A DNA stretch of 64,000 nucleotides from Pegea sp. RAD2-039 (taxonomy: Eukaryota > Chordata > Thaliacea > Salpida > Salpidae), in contig JAQGEQ010000213.1 in assembly GCA_034620365.1 (NCBI GenBank), positions 1,101,841 through 1,165,840 on the forward strand, in the 5' to 3' direction. This document shows, one piece after another, positions 26,221-37,599 of the stretch (position 1 is the stretch's first letter; each line of letters starts with the position of its first letter). The position numbers and the translations under genes were made by a program. Below the pieces are notes generated by a model, which worked only from the letters and a program-made list of their open reading frames with translations, was not told the DNA's origin and searched no databases.

Positions 26221-28119
26221 ATGAAGTTAAATGAAGAAGCCTTACTGTACGGTTTAGCAGCTGTAGGTGGGCTGGTAGTGCTTACAAAACTTTTTTCAGT
26301 AGTACGAACAGTTGTTTTTCTTTTGAGGTGCTATGTCTTTTCTTCAATAACTGATTTTACAAAATTTGGTAAATGGATTGGTGAGTAGGACTTTAATTTG
26401 ATAAGAAACTTCATACAGTAAAATAGCTCTGAGTATTTATGATTTAACAAAACTCTTTACGATTCTTTCTTATATTTTCAGTTATAACTGGAGCTACTGC
26501 TGGAATTGGAAAAAATACTGCTATTCAAGTAGGAGTACAAAAATTTTAATTCACTTTTTAAATATTTAAATTATTTGAAAAATTTCATCATGAAAAACTA
26601 ATTAGTTTAATTTTATTCTTTCTAAAAAGTATATTACAAAATTTGTTAATCTTGTTACATTATGAAAAAAAACGTTTCAGTTAATTATTTATCTAACATT
26701 AATTTATTAAAAGTAGTGTTTGTACAGCAAACGGATGATTTAATAAAAAAACTTAGTTGCTTTTATACATTTAAATATAAACAGATCATTATTCCTTATA
26801 AATATAATATAACACTTGAAAGATTCATTTATCTTGAATTTTCTTTTAAACTTTTGCTTTGGTACAATTTTAGCTAGCCAAACATGGATATCCGTTGATA
26901 CTAATCTCTAAAGATCAAGGAAGATTGCAAAATTTCAGTAATGAATTAAGTAAGAAAATGTTAAATACATTCAAGTTCATTTTTTTGTTGCAGCAAAAAA
27001 ATTGATCAAATTCTTTGTATTGTAGCTTTATTTAACTCGCAAAACAATGTAGATATCCTGATTTCATCAGCTTTTATTTCATTTAAGTAACAAAATGTTT
27101 CCTTAAATTTTATATCATTATTTTACTTAGGAAACCAGTACAAGATTGAAGTTAAGCATTTGACGATAGATTTTAGTACAAGTGATCCAGCAATCTATCA
27201 AGAAATCACAAAGTTTCTTGAAGGACTTGATATAGGAACTTTGTTCAATAACGTAGGGGTGCTTCCACAAGTTGGTAGATTTTCAGAACTTAAAGATTCC
27301 TCAAAATGTCATGAAGCTGTTAACGTTAACATTCTTTCGATGTATCAAGTAAGTTGAAAATCTTTACAATTTTGAAGTTCGCCACAAATTGTTAAAGCAT
27401 GTTTTGATCAAACTAGATGAGTCATATTATTCTTCCCGGAATGAAAAAGAGGCGACGAGGAATGATTGTAAATCTTTCATCTGCTAGCCAGCTACGACCT
27501 ACCCCTTGTATGGCTATATATGGCTCGACTAAGTGTTTAAATCACTACTTTTCTAACGTCTTAGCAATTGAAAACGAAGAATATGGTATAAAAGTTCAAG
27601 TTAGTTAAAAAAATATCAAATTTTAGCATCGAAACAGTTTTTAGCATACATACAATTACATCACAATTTTATATAAACTTTTTTTTCAGAGTATCAGACC
27701 TTTTGTTGTAAAAACAAATATGACTTTGAACAAAAAATGGGGTTTTTTCACTGAAGAAGCTGATAGCTTTGCTAAATCTTTGCTTGGTACCATAGGTAAA
27801 GCAAGAACTGTACACGGGTGCTTCAAACATGAGATATTGGTTTGTAAATTGATCAATATTATAAAACTTTATTTGATTTATTGAGTATGGTCTTAGGTAT
27901 TATTGAAAAAATCTTAATTTAAAAGATTTTAATTGATAGTAGATCAAATAATTTCCTATCGGTACTTTTATAAAGCTTTGATCCAACAATTATTATTTAT
28001 CAAATTATTTTCAGGGTTTTTTCAACCAATTTGCTTCTGATAAACAACTGTTGGGAAGGCTTCTGAAATTTTCTCAAATGTTCGACAACTTTAGCTTAAA
28101 ACAGGAAAAGAGGAAATAA
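26221..28119 (+). CDS. HSD17B12: Very-long-chain 3-oxoacyl-CoA reductase / 17-beta-hydroxysteroid dehydrogenase 12-like
   Basis: Seven exons join in frame: 26221-26380, 26482-26528, 26874-26949, 27131-27348, 27417-27599, 27690-27839, 28015-28119, giving 312 residues, the same length as human HSD17B12. The N-terminus is a hydrophobic membrane anchor (about 8-45). The short-chain dehydrogenase core shows the NADPH-binding T-G-A-T-A-G-I-G (56-63), N-N-V-G (134-137), catalytic Ser in N-L-S-S-A-S (S189) and Y-G-S-T-K (Y202, K206). These positions coincide with the human enzyme. The C-terminus ends K-R-K, compatible with a dilysine-type ER signal. By family knowledge the enzyme reduces 3-ketoacyl-CoA in the microsomal fatty-acid elongation cycle, and some members act on steroids. 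All catalytic residues are intact. Function is inferred from family; the gene model is well supported by phase and motifs. Confidence 0.93.
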
Positions 28120-29846
28120 TCAACAAATCTCTACCTTGTTTTTTGACAATTAATATCATAATTGATTACAGCAGTGATTTTTTTAGATAGAGTAATAACT
28201 TTATTTAGAAAAATTTATCTGTGGTTTTATAAATCCCAATGTTATCAAATCTTTGTTGCATCGTCAGACATTTACTGTATCTTTTAATCGTTGATATATT
28301 AAGTTTGTAGAAAATCAATTTAGTAGTTTTCGTAATTTTGGATATAGTTTATTTAAAACTTAATTATTAACTATGAATTAACTATTTTTTTCACAATTGT
28401 TGATTATAAGCAAACAATAAATTCCGATCGTTTATAAAACAAGTTACTTTTTGCAAAATCCGTAGTGGCCATTTCAAAATTAAATTAAAAATTATGTATG
28501 ATAATTTCAGACTAATCTAAATTATTTTATCTTTATTCTAAGAAGATTTAACTTCTCGTTTGTGATATTTAATGTTTTAGTAAAACTTAAAATTGATAAT
28601 GATGCCAGCTATTATAACTGATATCGTTTCATTTTTAGCTTGTAGAATTAATCACCTAATAATTAACATTCGTTTAGCTTATACTTGTTTGTTTACCATC
28701 AACATCGATTTAACTCTACAGTCTCTGTTTTTAAAATACTAGCACTGTAATTTAGTTTTTTTTAAATATATTGCTTTAAGTTATATTTGAAAAATGAATC
28801 TGAATCACATAGTGTTTCTTGTTTATTTATTTTATTCAAAACATGGTTGCAAATTGACAAGTTATACAGCTCTCAGAAGGGAAGAAAAAGCAATATGAGC
28901 AGAGAGATAGTAAAAAAGTCTTATGTATCACATTTTAAACAGTCTGACATAAATTAATGTAAACAAAAATAGGAACATTGCAGAGGCATGGGTAAATATA
29001 AGTTATAAATCGAAAACAAAATAATAAAACAAGTAAAGTAAAAGAAGAGACAAAATATTAAGACATTTTCTTAAATCATATTTTAAAATAAAGTTTTTTT
29101 CATGTAGTGAGGAAGTCGGGCGGAAGGTTCTAACGAAAGAGATCATCTCATTGAGAAGCTGCTACTCCTGTTATTAAATTTGTTAAGTGGGTCAACTTCG
29201 GATAATGAGCCTGTGAGGATTTACGACAGATTACGATCTTTAAAGAGTTTATCAAATTTAAAATTATTTTACTAATTTTAAATAATTGTACGTGGTCAGA
29301 AAAAATGCGGCAGTTTTGCAAGGAGAATTTCATCGTAATTCTCGTGGATTCTTCTCATCTCTTTCTGTTTGGTCAAGTATGTCATAATATGGATGAAGCA
29401 GCATTATTACAAAATCAGTTCCAGTTTTATTAACTCTTGCAACAATTAATTGTTTATGTTAGTATATAAAGAAATGTTCAGTAATTTCAACAAAGCTATT
29501 GAGAAAGTTTACAAATAGCTTTTAAATGTTTTATCTCTACTTTTCGAGAAAGATTTGGTACATGGTTTTACCAAACAAATCCTTCAAAATTATTGAACAT
29601 TTTTTCTTGATATAAGGGTTCATATCTTAAGATAATGAAAATGTCGTAAACATTACGAAAGATGTTTTTTGGCTTTGATGTTATTTGAAATTACATGGCC
29701 TAACACTTTTAAAAACCCGAGGTTAAAGAAACAATAGAGTCAAATTTTATAATATTTTATTTTCAATTTTTGAACAGAACAGTAATAGAGTTGATATTTT
29801 AATCTGCTTTTCTTTTATCTATAATTTAAAGAAATTAAAAACTAAA
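28120..29846. other. Intergenic, no gene seen
   Basis: AT-rich sequence with one AATAAA-like site soon after the reductase stop (near 28417). A patch around 29100-29340 is slightly more balanced in composition, but its frames are unrecognised. Confidence 0.4.
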
Positions 29847-30320
29847 TTGCATTTGGTACGTTTGCACATTTCACCTACAGGGTTTAGGATGATTCAAAGC
29901 TATCTATTAAAACAAAGACTGTTATCTACAGTACGTGATTGCACTCCAGAAAATCTTGGACTTTGTCGAAGGCAAACGAAAATAATCTTATTTCCGTTGC
30001 ATTATACGTTTGACGTGACAGTAAAAGATAGTACATAAGGAAACTTAAGGTGCACTGGTCTGACAACAATGTACAGCATGCTAAATAAGCAAGGGCTTTG
30101 CTGGCTCGGACACGTCCATTAAATGGAAGATCTAAAGGATCTGTTGTATGGGAAGTTATCTAAAGGCAAACACAATATCAGCCGTCCCTATCTTTGCTTT
30201 ATGGATGCTTGCAAGTGCCATATGAAATCGCTCAACATCTACACTGGCGACTGGAAGATATCGCAGCGGATCGCTCCGAATGGTGCTTTCTACTCTGCAA
30301 ACTGAAGAAGAAAAAACAGC
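29847..30320 (+). mobile_element. Decayed LINE, C-terminal end of the endonuclease-reverse transcriptase ORF
   Basis: With stops and frame breaks, the plus strand reads T-G-L-T-T-M-Y-S-M-L-N-K-x-x-L-C-W-L-G-H-V-H, then L-L-Y-G-K-L-S-K-G-K-H-x-x-S-R-P, F-M-D-A-C-K-C-H-M-K and W-K-x-x-x-x-x-R. This is the conserved tail that follows the RT domain in many metazoan LINE polyproteins: 'L-R-W-x-G-H-V-x-R-M ... L-Y-G-E-L-x-x-G-K-R-x-x-G-R-P ... F-K-D-x-C-K-x-D-x-K'. An in-frame stop and substitutions show it is dead. Only the 3' few hundred bases are recognisable, as expected from 5'-truncated insertion. Confidence 0.8.
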
Positions 30321-30767
30321 TTCATAAAAAAAACCTCAGACTTGTTCTTTTCCATCTCACTGTGTCTTGCTCAATTAGTTTTCTACTTTATTTCTAATAT
30401 CATCACTTTATAAAAACACATCCCCATATGGCCGTTGCCGGCTAAAGGCTCCTAAATAAATTTCACCTCCTTATCAAAAACAATTATTAAAACATTTGTT
30501 ATAAAAATGTTCAGGACCCCAAAATTTTGAAGAAAAAAATTGTAATTAAGCAACAAACAAGAAGTAAAAAGCAATAATTACGTTAATCCCTTAATAGCTT
30601 TTAAAGTTATTTTGAAAAATTACTTTTATAATGAAGTTGAGTTGATTAAAAAAAGAGATTCTAGAAGAAGATTTTATTTCGAATAAAAGAGACATAATTC
30701 AGAAAAAGAAGTGATAAATAAAGTTTACAAATAAAATTGAGCTAAACGATAAAACGAAGGCGACAAA
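30321..30767. other. Spacer between LINE relic and cyclin T 3' end
   Basis: Contains the presumed 3' untranslated region of cyclin T (read on the minus strand) with a polyadenylation-signal match, AATAAA, at 30678-30673. Nothing else was recognised. Confidence 0.45.
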
Positions 30768-33700
30768 TCAGCTTTCATCAGTTTGATCATCAAACAAATT
30801 GTCAGGAACCTCATTGGTGAAATGAGGAGGCTTATCAAATAAAGTGGTGTAGCCATTCGAACGACTACTACTACTGCTGCTTCGACTGTTCGATGGTTGA
30901 ATGAATCGCAACTACAAATATTAAAATAATTATTATAGAAGCAAAGATTTGATGATCAAACAAACTTACTTCTGAAGAAGAAGGGTTTGTTCTATTTCTA
31001 TGTTCGTTCATTTCATAATGTTGTCTACTGGAATTGAGAAAGCATTTAGGAAGTGAATATCTTAATATAATGAAAGAGTTACTTTTGCATGGTATTTTTA
31101 TAGTGGGGTTGTTTATGTGATGAAGGTAATGTCATGTGAGGTGGCACTCTATGATCTTTAGAGTTTCGTTCTCTACCAGGTTGTTCCTCCAATCTGAGCA
31201 TTTAGAAGATGAGTTACAAATACGAATATTAACAGCAGAAATCACCTGTGAGACGATGAAGAAGGTTGAGAAGTCAACGGTTGAGATCGGTGTTCTTTTG
31301 TGTGTCTTTGCTTGAGTGCATCTTCAGGTCTGTAAACAATTTAATCGTAAAGATGAGGAGAAGTTACTTGTTAGTTAACAAACCTTTTAGCGTATTTGAT
31401 AGTTGAAGGGTCCACATGATTTGATGACTCAGTGTTTGGTCGTTTTCTGGTTGTAGATGGGGTGGTGTAAAATGACTTGGAAGGATTTTGAGTGAAATGC
31501 GAACGTGAAATAGAAGATTGGCTTGACGTAGGTGGTACTACGGAGGCAGCAGCAGCATTTGCAGCGGCATGCTTTTCTCGTCGAGCATTTCTACTTTTTT
31601 CTAATTTTATCAGGCACGATTTCTCAGCGTTGTTAAGTGATCGTTTTTGTGCTAAATTATATTTGAGAAATACTCGCAAAGCTGATGGGTCTTTGACGTA
31701 CATTTTTGCCATAATTTCTTGATTAAATGTGTGAACATCCAGTACAATCTTTTGTGATGACGCATCATAAGGTCTAGTAGCAGGTTTACGAGAAGCCATT
31801 TTAGCAGAAGAGGCATCAAGTACTGGTCGGTTGGGATGTTTATCAGCAGAAAGCTTTTCTACTTGTCCAAAACTTTCTCCTCGAGCATTGTTAGTATAAG
31901 TTCGATTGTTGGGATATTGTTGATATCTGCTTCCATGATCAAGGAAATTATTACCAACTGTAGCAGCACCCCCAGATCGACTTGATGCCACACGTGGTTG
32001 GGATCTGGGCACATTATCATGTGGTCTTGCTGGAACAGAGGTAGCACCATTGAAATCATTTCCATGATGCATTGAAGAGCCAGACTTGTCTGCTATGAAA
32101 GTTGACACATATCCAATTGAGTAAACACATTTGTACAAAATTAATTATACTTTTAAACTTTGCCACACTTTCTCTGGTTGAAGATGGTTGGCCACGAGCC
32201 GGCATCTGGTTGATGGTCATCTGATTTGACGATTGAGGTGCAGGGCGGGAACCTAGGACGAGTAATAGATGATAAGAGAGTTGATGTTGAGGGGATAGTT
32301 CCCACTCACCGGCACATTGATCAGGATAAAAAGAGAGTCTCCCCTTTCTTTTGTTGTATTGTTCGATTGAAACAACATTTGGAGTTTTCTTCTGATTTTC
32401 TACCCTAAAAATAAATTAAAATATTATTAAGTTAGCTATAAACAAACTATCAGCAAATTTACTGAGGATTTTTTATGTTTGCAGTCGGTGGTCGGCTACT
32501 ACCAGCAGAGCTCAATGCGTAAGACATTGAAGAAGTCCCTACAAAGAATAAATTGATAATAATTGCGGCAATTGATTCCTATTCAATAAATCACAACCAA
32601 TTAAACTAACCTGGCTTGTTCTGCGAGTCATTCGACACAGCGGAGCTTTTATCACCGGAGGAGCTATTCTGCTGAAATGTTTTAAGAGTTTAGGAATAGA
32701 ACCTCTACTTAAAAATAATTAAAGTAGAAAATTGAAATTAAACAATTCAAAAATTTTATAAAATTAAACTTACTCTGGAGGCATTCATGAGTTTTTTCAA
32801 CTTTGATGGATATATACTGAGAATATTTCTAAACTCATCAGCAAGATTTTTGAGCAATCCTTCAGTTATACCTTCACCCATGTATTCCCAGTAAGGTTTG
32901 TTATCATTAGACAGTGGGATCTGTAACAGTAATTTGAAATAAGTAATCATGTAACTTGATATGCGCCATAAAAGATTGATCTGCTACTTACACAATAGTT
33001 GATCCATTTACATGCCATATAAATACACATTGCAGCCACCACAGTTGAATCATATCTCAAGCAAAGCGTGGTCAGATGCAAACTGTTTAAGAAAAAAAAT
33101 AAAAAATACAAATTGACTTGTAAGAAATAGAACATAAAATGAAGGTTCAACAGAAAAAGTAATAAAAGCAAGCAAGTTAATTGTAGAATAATATACAAGC
33201 TACTGTGTAGTACAGAAGCTACTATCTCAATAATCAACTTTTTCTAGATTTTTCAACTTATAATTTTACGGCGGGAAATTTTACAAAACCAAATCGTCTT
33301 AAAATCTTTTTAATTTGTAGTAAATCTGACCAAGAAAATTGATACTAACTTGTTGGTAGCCAAATAGTAAGCCAAATGAGATAGGTCTTTAGAACCTGAA
33401 GATGAGATGATAATAAAAAATAACATATAATTGAATTTAGTGATCAATTGTGAAACTAACCTTTAAATAGCCGAGTGCATTTTACAACATGAGTATGAGG
33501 ATGATCGACCGAGACATCAAAACCTTTAAAGGGATCAATAAGGATCAAAAGATCTCAACTGCGATTTTCTTTTTACCCAAAATTTCCAGTAAAAGAAGCT
33601 CATAAGTGACAAACTCATCAGAAGCTAATTTTAAATCTGAAGGAGATAAGGGTTTCTCAGGTTTCAAACAAGAATGAGCTACCTGAAAAATTTCAAATTA

Positions 33701-34669
33701 ATAAATACAATTGATGGAAAAAAGTTATTCGAATTTAAGAATTATTTGAGCTTTAAGTTGGTTTTCATTAAAAATTTTGTTTAAAAAAATCATAATTAAA
33801 ACATAAAGTCACCTTCAAAACACGCTCAAGTTTTTTAGGTTGCTCTTCCACCTTGGCAGCCAAAAAAATAAATACTGGACAGAACTTGTGCTGAAAAAAA
33901 CTTAAAGTTTAACACTTATAACAATTTAACTTAAATTTAAATTAATTTAACAAATAAGAAAATATAAATCAGTTTTGTTTAACAAAAAATAACTGAAAAT
34001 AAAAGATACAAAATTCAAATATATTTTACCAAAATGATAACTATAATACAAACTTAAAGTAAAAATAACAATTTTATAGAAATAAACTTACATATGAATA
34101 TTTATCAAACGATTTATACATGTAAAATCGATGCATGTATACCATCGCAGTATTGATACATAATTGATTCCTGAAAAAATAAAATAAATATTATCAGTAT
34201 TGTTTCAAACAATCAAAATTATATAAATATTTTTATTTATTTCTAACAAGATATAAAAATTATAAATTGTTTAATCTATTAAATAAAAGATTTTACTTTT
34301 TTAATAGAAAATTAAAATGATACAACAATATTTGATGATTTACAAAATAGACTAATTTCTGTGATAAAAGTATTTACAAAAATCAAATATTATGATTAAT
34401 TTCATAAAGATGAAATATATGAGTGATATAATTTGCATAGCTTAAATAACTTAGTACATTTTATAAATATTAGGAATATATTAATGTTTTATTATAAAGG
34501 TTACATACACAAGCAATTTTTGACCAATGTCTTGGATGAGACTAGTAGCCTGGTGGCGAGTTTCCAGCTCAGTTTTCGGAGTAAATTGTTTACTAAGAAT
34601 ACTAGGGCTGTTTTCAACCTGAGACTCAGAAAATATCCATTTCTTGCTAGATTCATTACTTGAAGCCAT
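30768..34669 (-). CDS. CCNT: Cyclin T (regulatory subunit of P-TEFb)
   Basis: Seventeen exons join in frame, 5' to 3': 34669-34509, 34171-34093, 33890-33813, 33682-33577, 33523-33461, 33395-33350, 33082-32992, 32920-32774, 32671-32611, 32538-32463, 32404-32310, 32252-32151, 32092-31384, 31329-31246, 31193-31083, 31027-30970, 30911-30768. The product is about 736 residues, close to vertebrate cyclin T1/T2. The first cyclin box is unmistakable: K-W-I-F-S-E-S-Q-V-E-N-S-P-S, I-N-T-A-M-V-Y-M-H-R-F-Y-M, L-A-A-K-V-E-E-Q-P-K-K-L-E (K93, E96). The second box holds D-H-P-H-T-H-V-V-K-C-T, N-N-L-H-L-T-T, A-C-K-W. The rest is Ser/Asn/Gln-rich. Cyclin T activates CDK9, which phosphorylates the RNA polymerase II C-terminal domain and elongation factors in the nucleus. 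Most introns are only 52-72 bp. The intron 32093-32150 is the least certain junction, since its donor GTATAA is weak, but it restores phase. Confidence 0.94.
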
Positions 34670-36754
34670 GATTATAAACAACTCTAATACAAATCTTAAA
34701 ACAAAATCATGATTGTATAAGATATTATAAATATTAATAAAAGTTTAATTTTATTGTTATAAATTTCATTTATTATAGCAATTTAGGGATAAAATAACAA
34801 ATTAATAAAGAACACAATAAAACAGAGACTTTCACGACAAAATAAATGACAAAATGAGAAAATTCTAAGAGTTTATAGAAATAAAACATGCAAACAGTTG
34901 TTTAGTATGTTAAATAGACCAAGAAATCCTAAAATTTCTAACAAAAGGCTAAAAATTAGATAATTTGTAAGTAATACTATGCTTAGTTCATCAAATGCTG
35001 AATTTGTTAAAAAACTATCACAATGACATGTTAGGGCACAAAGAAATATTTAAATAAATTATTTTAAACCTAGCTCATGACAAAGATCTAAAGGAAATTT
35101 AGAACCTTCTAGAAATTCAATTCATGAATCAATAAATTTAGCACTATTCATAATAAAAAATTTTTTTCAAAATTTAAATTAACAAAATTTAAATGAAAGC
35201 AAGATTATATAGTATGTGTAAGTAAAAAATAAAAGAAAGCTAAAACATTTAAATATATATAACTACTATCACCAATTGTCATTCAACAAAAAAAGTTCTT
35301 TAACAAAAAAAGTTCATAAAAATTACCTTTGAAGTGAAAAAAAATATTGAAAATATTTTATAAAATACTTTAAAATATAATTTTTTTGCTGGAAACATTT
35401 GCTGAGCCATTTGATTTGTATATATTTAATATCTATAAACAAAAGTTAGCCTCAAACAAAAGACTAAAGAAATGTATTTGAAATATAAAGATACTGAGAG
35501 CATAAAATTATGTAAATAGAATATATTCATAAAAAATTATATAAACTAAAAACAGAATATAAGAAGACTAACAAGAACATAATAAATTTAATTTTAAAAA
35601 AAATTAAACTGAGTTATAAGAACTTAAGAATGATTAAAGTAAAAATTGTCATATATAATATTTTAGTAAGTATAGCTGAAATAATAAAATAGTTTAATTA
35701 ATTGCTGAAGATTTATTTTATTTATTTATAGAAATCTGAAACAAAAATCAATATAATATTAATCATAAAACTACAATCAATAAAAACGATCAACAAAAAC
35801 TAAGAAAATATATAAATAAAAAAAATCACTTTAATCAAAGACATTTAGTGAAATAAATTATAGAAAAAACAATTTATAAGAAAACATTTAATTTACTTTT
35901 CGAGTTAATAACAAATATTAAATTGCTATGAAAAAAAGATATCAAAAAATTAGTACAATCAAAAAATTATATAATCGAAATAAAACTACAAACTAAACCA
36001 TGACTTTCTTTAAAACACAATAATTGAAGTATTTTTCTATATACTTAAACTTATCTAAAAAGGATAGCTTTCATTTGAATAAATAGTTTTAAATAGCAAA
36101 AAAAATCACCAAATACTAGACAACTATTGTTAGTAGTCGAAAGCTTAAAAAGAAATCCTAAACTTTATTAGATGGAACTATAAAATTTTATGGTAAACGC
36201 AAAAAACTACTCACTAACACTAGTTAATTTTTGAAAAAATAACCACTTTTTATTATAGCAAAAAAATGTTTTTTTTTATTAGAATACTCGAAAAAAACGG
36301 ATGCTTTTTAAAAAAATTTTTCTTTAAACTTAAAATTCGGCATAGTTTGCTTTTTTTGATAGAAAATCTTTTGACTTGACCAACTTTTAAAATTTATTTT
36401 TAAGATTATTACTACAACTATTTTTTATCAATATAACTTAATTTCAAGCATTCTACAGTTTTCTAAAAAAAAATTTTCTGATTTGAACTTAAATTTCTTC
36501 AGAAAACAAACTAGCTCTTATTAGACATGGCAATGCAATGTGAATAGTACTGCCCAAATATAAAGAGCGCCAAATAACAACAAAGTTTGTAGCAAACAAG
36601 TTATTTTATAATTTAATTCAAACTATACCAAATAATTTCAAAATTAACATAGTTTGATGAGAAATAATAGACTTTTCTGTATAATGTTACAGAGTATAAA
36701 GTGATGAATCTTTTATTATAATAGTTAGAGGAAGAATAAGCTTGCCAAAGCAGA
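34670..36754. other. AT-rich spacer; cyclin T promoter expected here
   Basis: Extremely AT-rich. No supported exon, although an exon downstream of the MBD-like ORF may lie here if that ORF is spliced (see its entry). The cyclin T promoter must lie just above 34669, but no clear core elements are visible. Confidence 0.4.
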
Positions 36755-37585
36755 TTAAGCTCTTTTACTATAACTATCAATCAACTTACCTTTTCTTTTC
36801 AGTTTATTTGGTGACTTACAAAACAAATCTTTCTTATTACAGAAGCTATCAAAGTTTGAAACTCCTACAAATTTTAAGTAACTTCGGAATTTTTCTTTGT
36901 TTTCAAGTACGCAATCCGTAGGGCTAATGTAGAACTGACATTTAATCTGCTCTAGTTGGTTTCTATCAGTATAATGATGTTTTTCAACAAACCAGCCTTT
37001 ACCAAGCTCCTTTACCTCTTCATATGAGATATTTCCTAATCTTACTGTAAAATACCCACCAAAATTATTACAGTCATTCATATAATAATTATATAAGCTT
37101 CGTACTTTTGCTCGATAATCATTAACTAAGCATGTTTGTAATTGAATTTGATGAAATAAAGTATTCTTATTATATCTTGATGCTTCAGAAAATAATCCCG
37201 TTTTTTCAAGGTTTAAGAGAGAAGTAGGCTTACTTTCAACATAGGTAAAGTTTTTTGTCTTGGTTATACTAGTAGTAGTTTGGACGAATTTACCTACTTT
37301 AAAATCAAAAACTTTCGAGTCATTTCTTTTACTTTTCTTCATAAAATGTTGCAAATGTCGATTATTAAAAAATATTTGACCATTGATATTTATATAGTAA
37401 ATTTGTATTTTTTTATTCTTCCAAAATTGTTCTTCTACTCGTAACCAGTCTTTGCCTAAAGGTGTAGTCTCAAAAACAAATCTTGAAATCTTAACTTGAA
37501 ATAACTTGGACACCTTTAAAGGGTTCAATATTTTTTTTCTTATCTTAGCAAAAGCTTGACAGAAGATTGCATTCCGATCACACAT
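36755..37585 (-). CDS. Protein with two tandem methyl-CpG-binding-like (MBD) domains
   Basis: An uninterrupted frame of 276 residues from the ATG at 37585. Repeat 1 (about 41-100) reads P-L-G-K-D-W-L-R, I-Y-Y-I-N-I-N-G-Q, H-L-Q-H-F-M and V-F-D-F-K-V-G-K-F. It matches the MBD pattern 'P-x-G-W-x-R ... V-Y-Y-x-x-P-x-G-K ... L-x-x-Y-L ... F-D-F-x-x-G-K'. Repeat 2 (about 192-250) reads E-L-G-K-G-W-F-V, C-Q-F-Y-I-S-P-T, F-R-S-Y-L-K-F-V-G and N-F-D-S-F. Against MeCP2, repeat 1 keeps the first DNA-contact arginine (R49) but has Q and F at the Asp and second Arg positions. Repeat 2 has V, C and E at those positions, so methyl-CpG reading is doubtful. The C-terminus is Lys/Arg-rich. A perfect donor (AAAAG|GTAAGT at 36789) lies 35 nt before the stop, and an acceptor-like TTCTATAG lies just upstream of the ATG, so this may be one exon of a longer gene. 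Confidence 0.68.
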   Translation of the reverse strand: MCDRNAIFCQAFAKIRKKILNPLKVSKLFQVKISRFVFETTPLGKDWLRVEEQFWKNKKIQIYYININGQIFFNNRHLQHFMKKSKRNDSKVFDFKVGKFVQTTTSITKTKNFTYVESKPTSLLNLEKTGLFSEASRYNKNTLFHQIQLQTCLVNDYRAKVRSLYNYYMNDCNNFGGYFTVRLGNISYEEVKELGKGWFVEKHHYTDRNQLEQIKCQFYISPTDCVLENKEKFRSYLKFVGVSNFDSFCNKKDLFCKSPNKLKRKGKLIDSYSKRA

Positions 37586-37599
37586 CTCCACCAACTATA

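Noticed and set aside
31492-31722. 76-codon plus-strand ORF with an Ala-rich stretch.
   Set aside because: Antisense shadow of the large cyclin T exon, whose Ala-rich run accounts for it.
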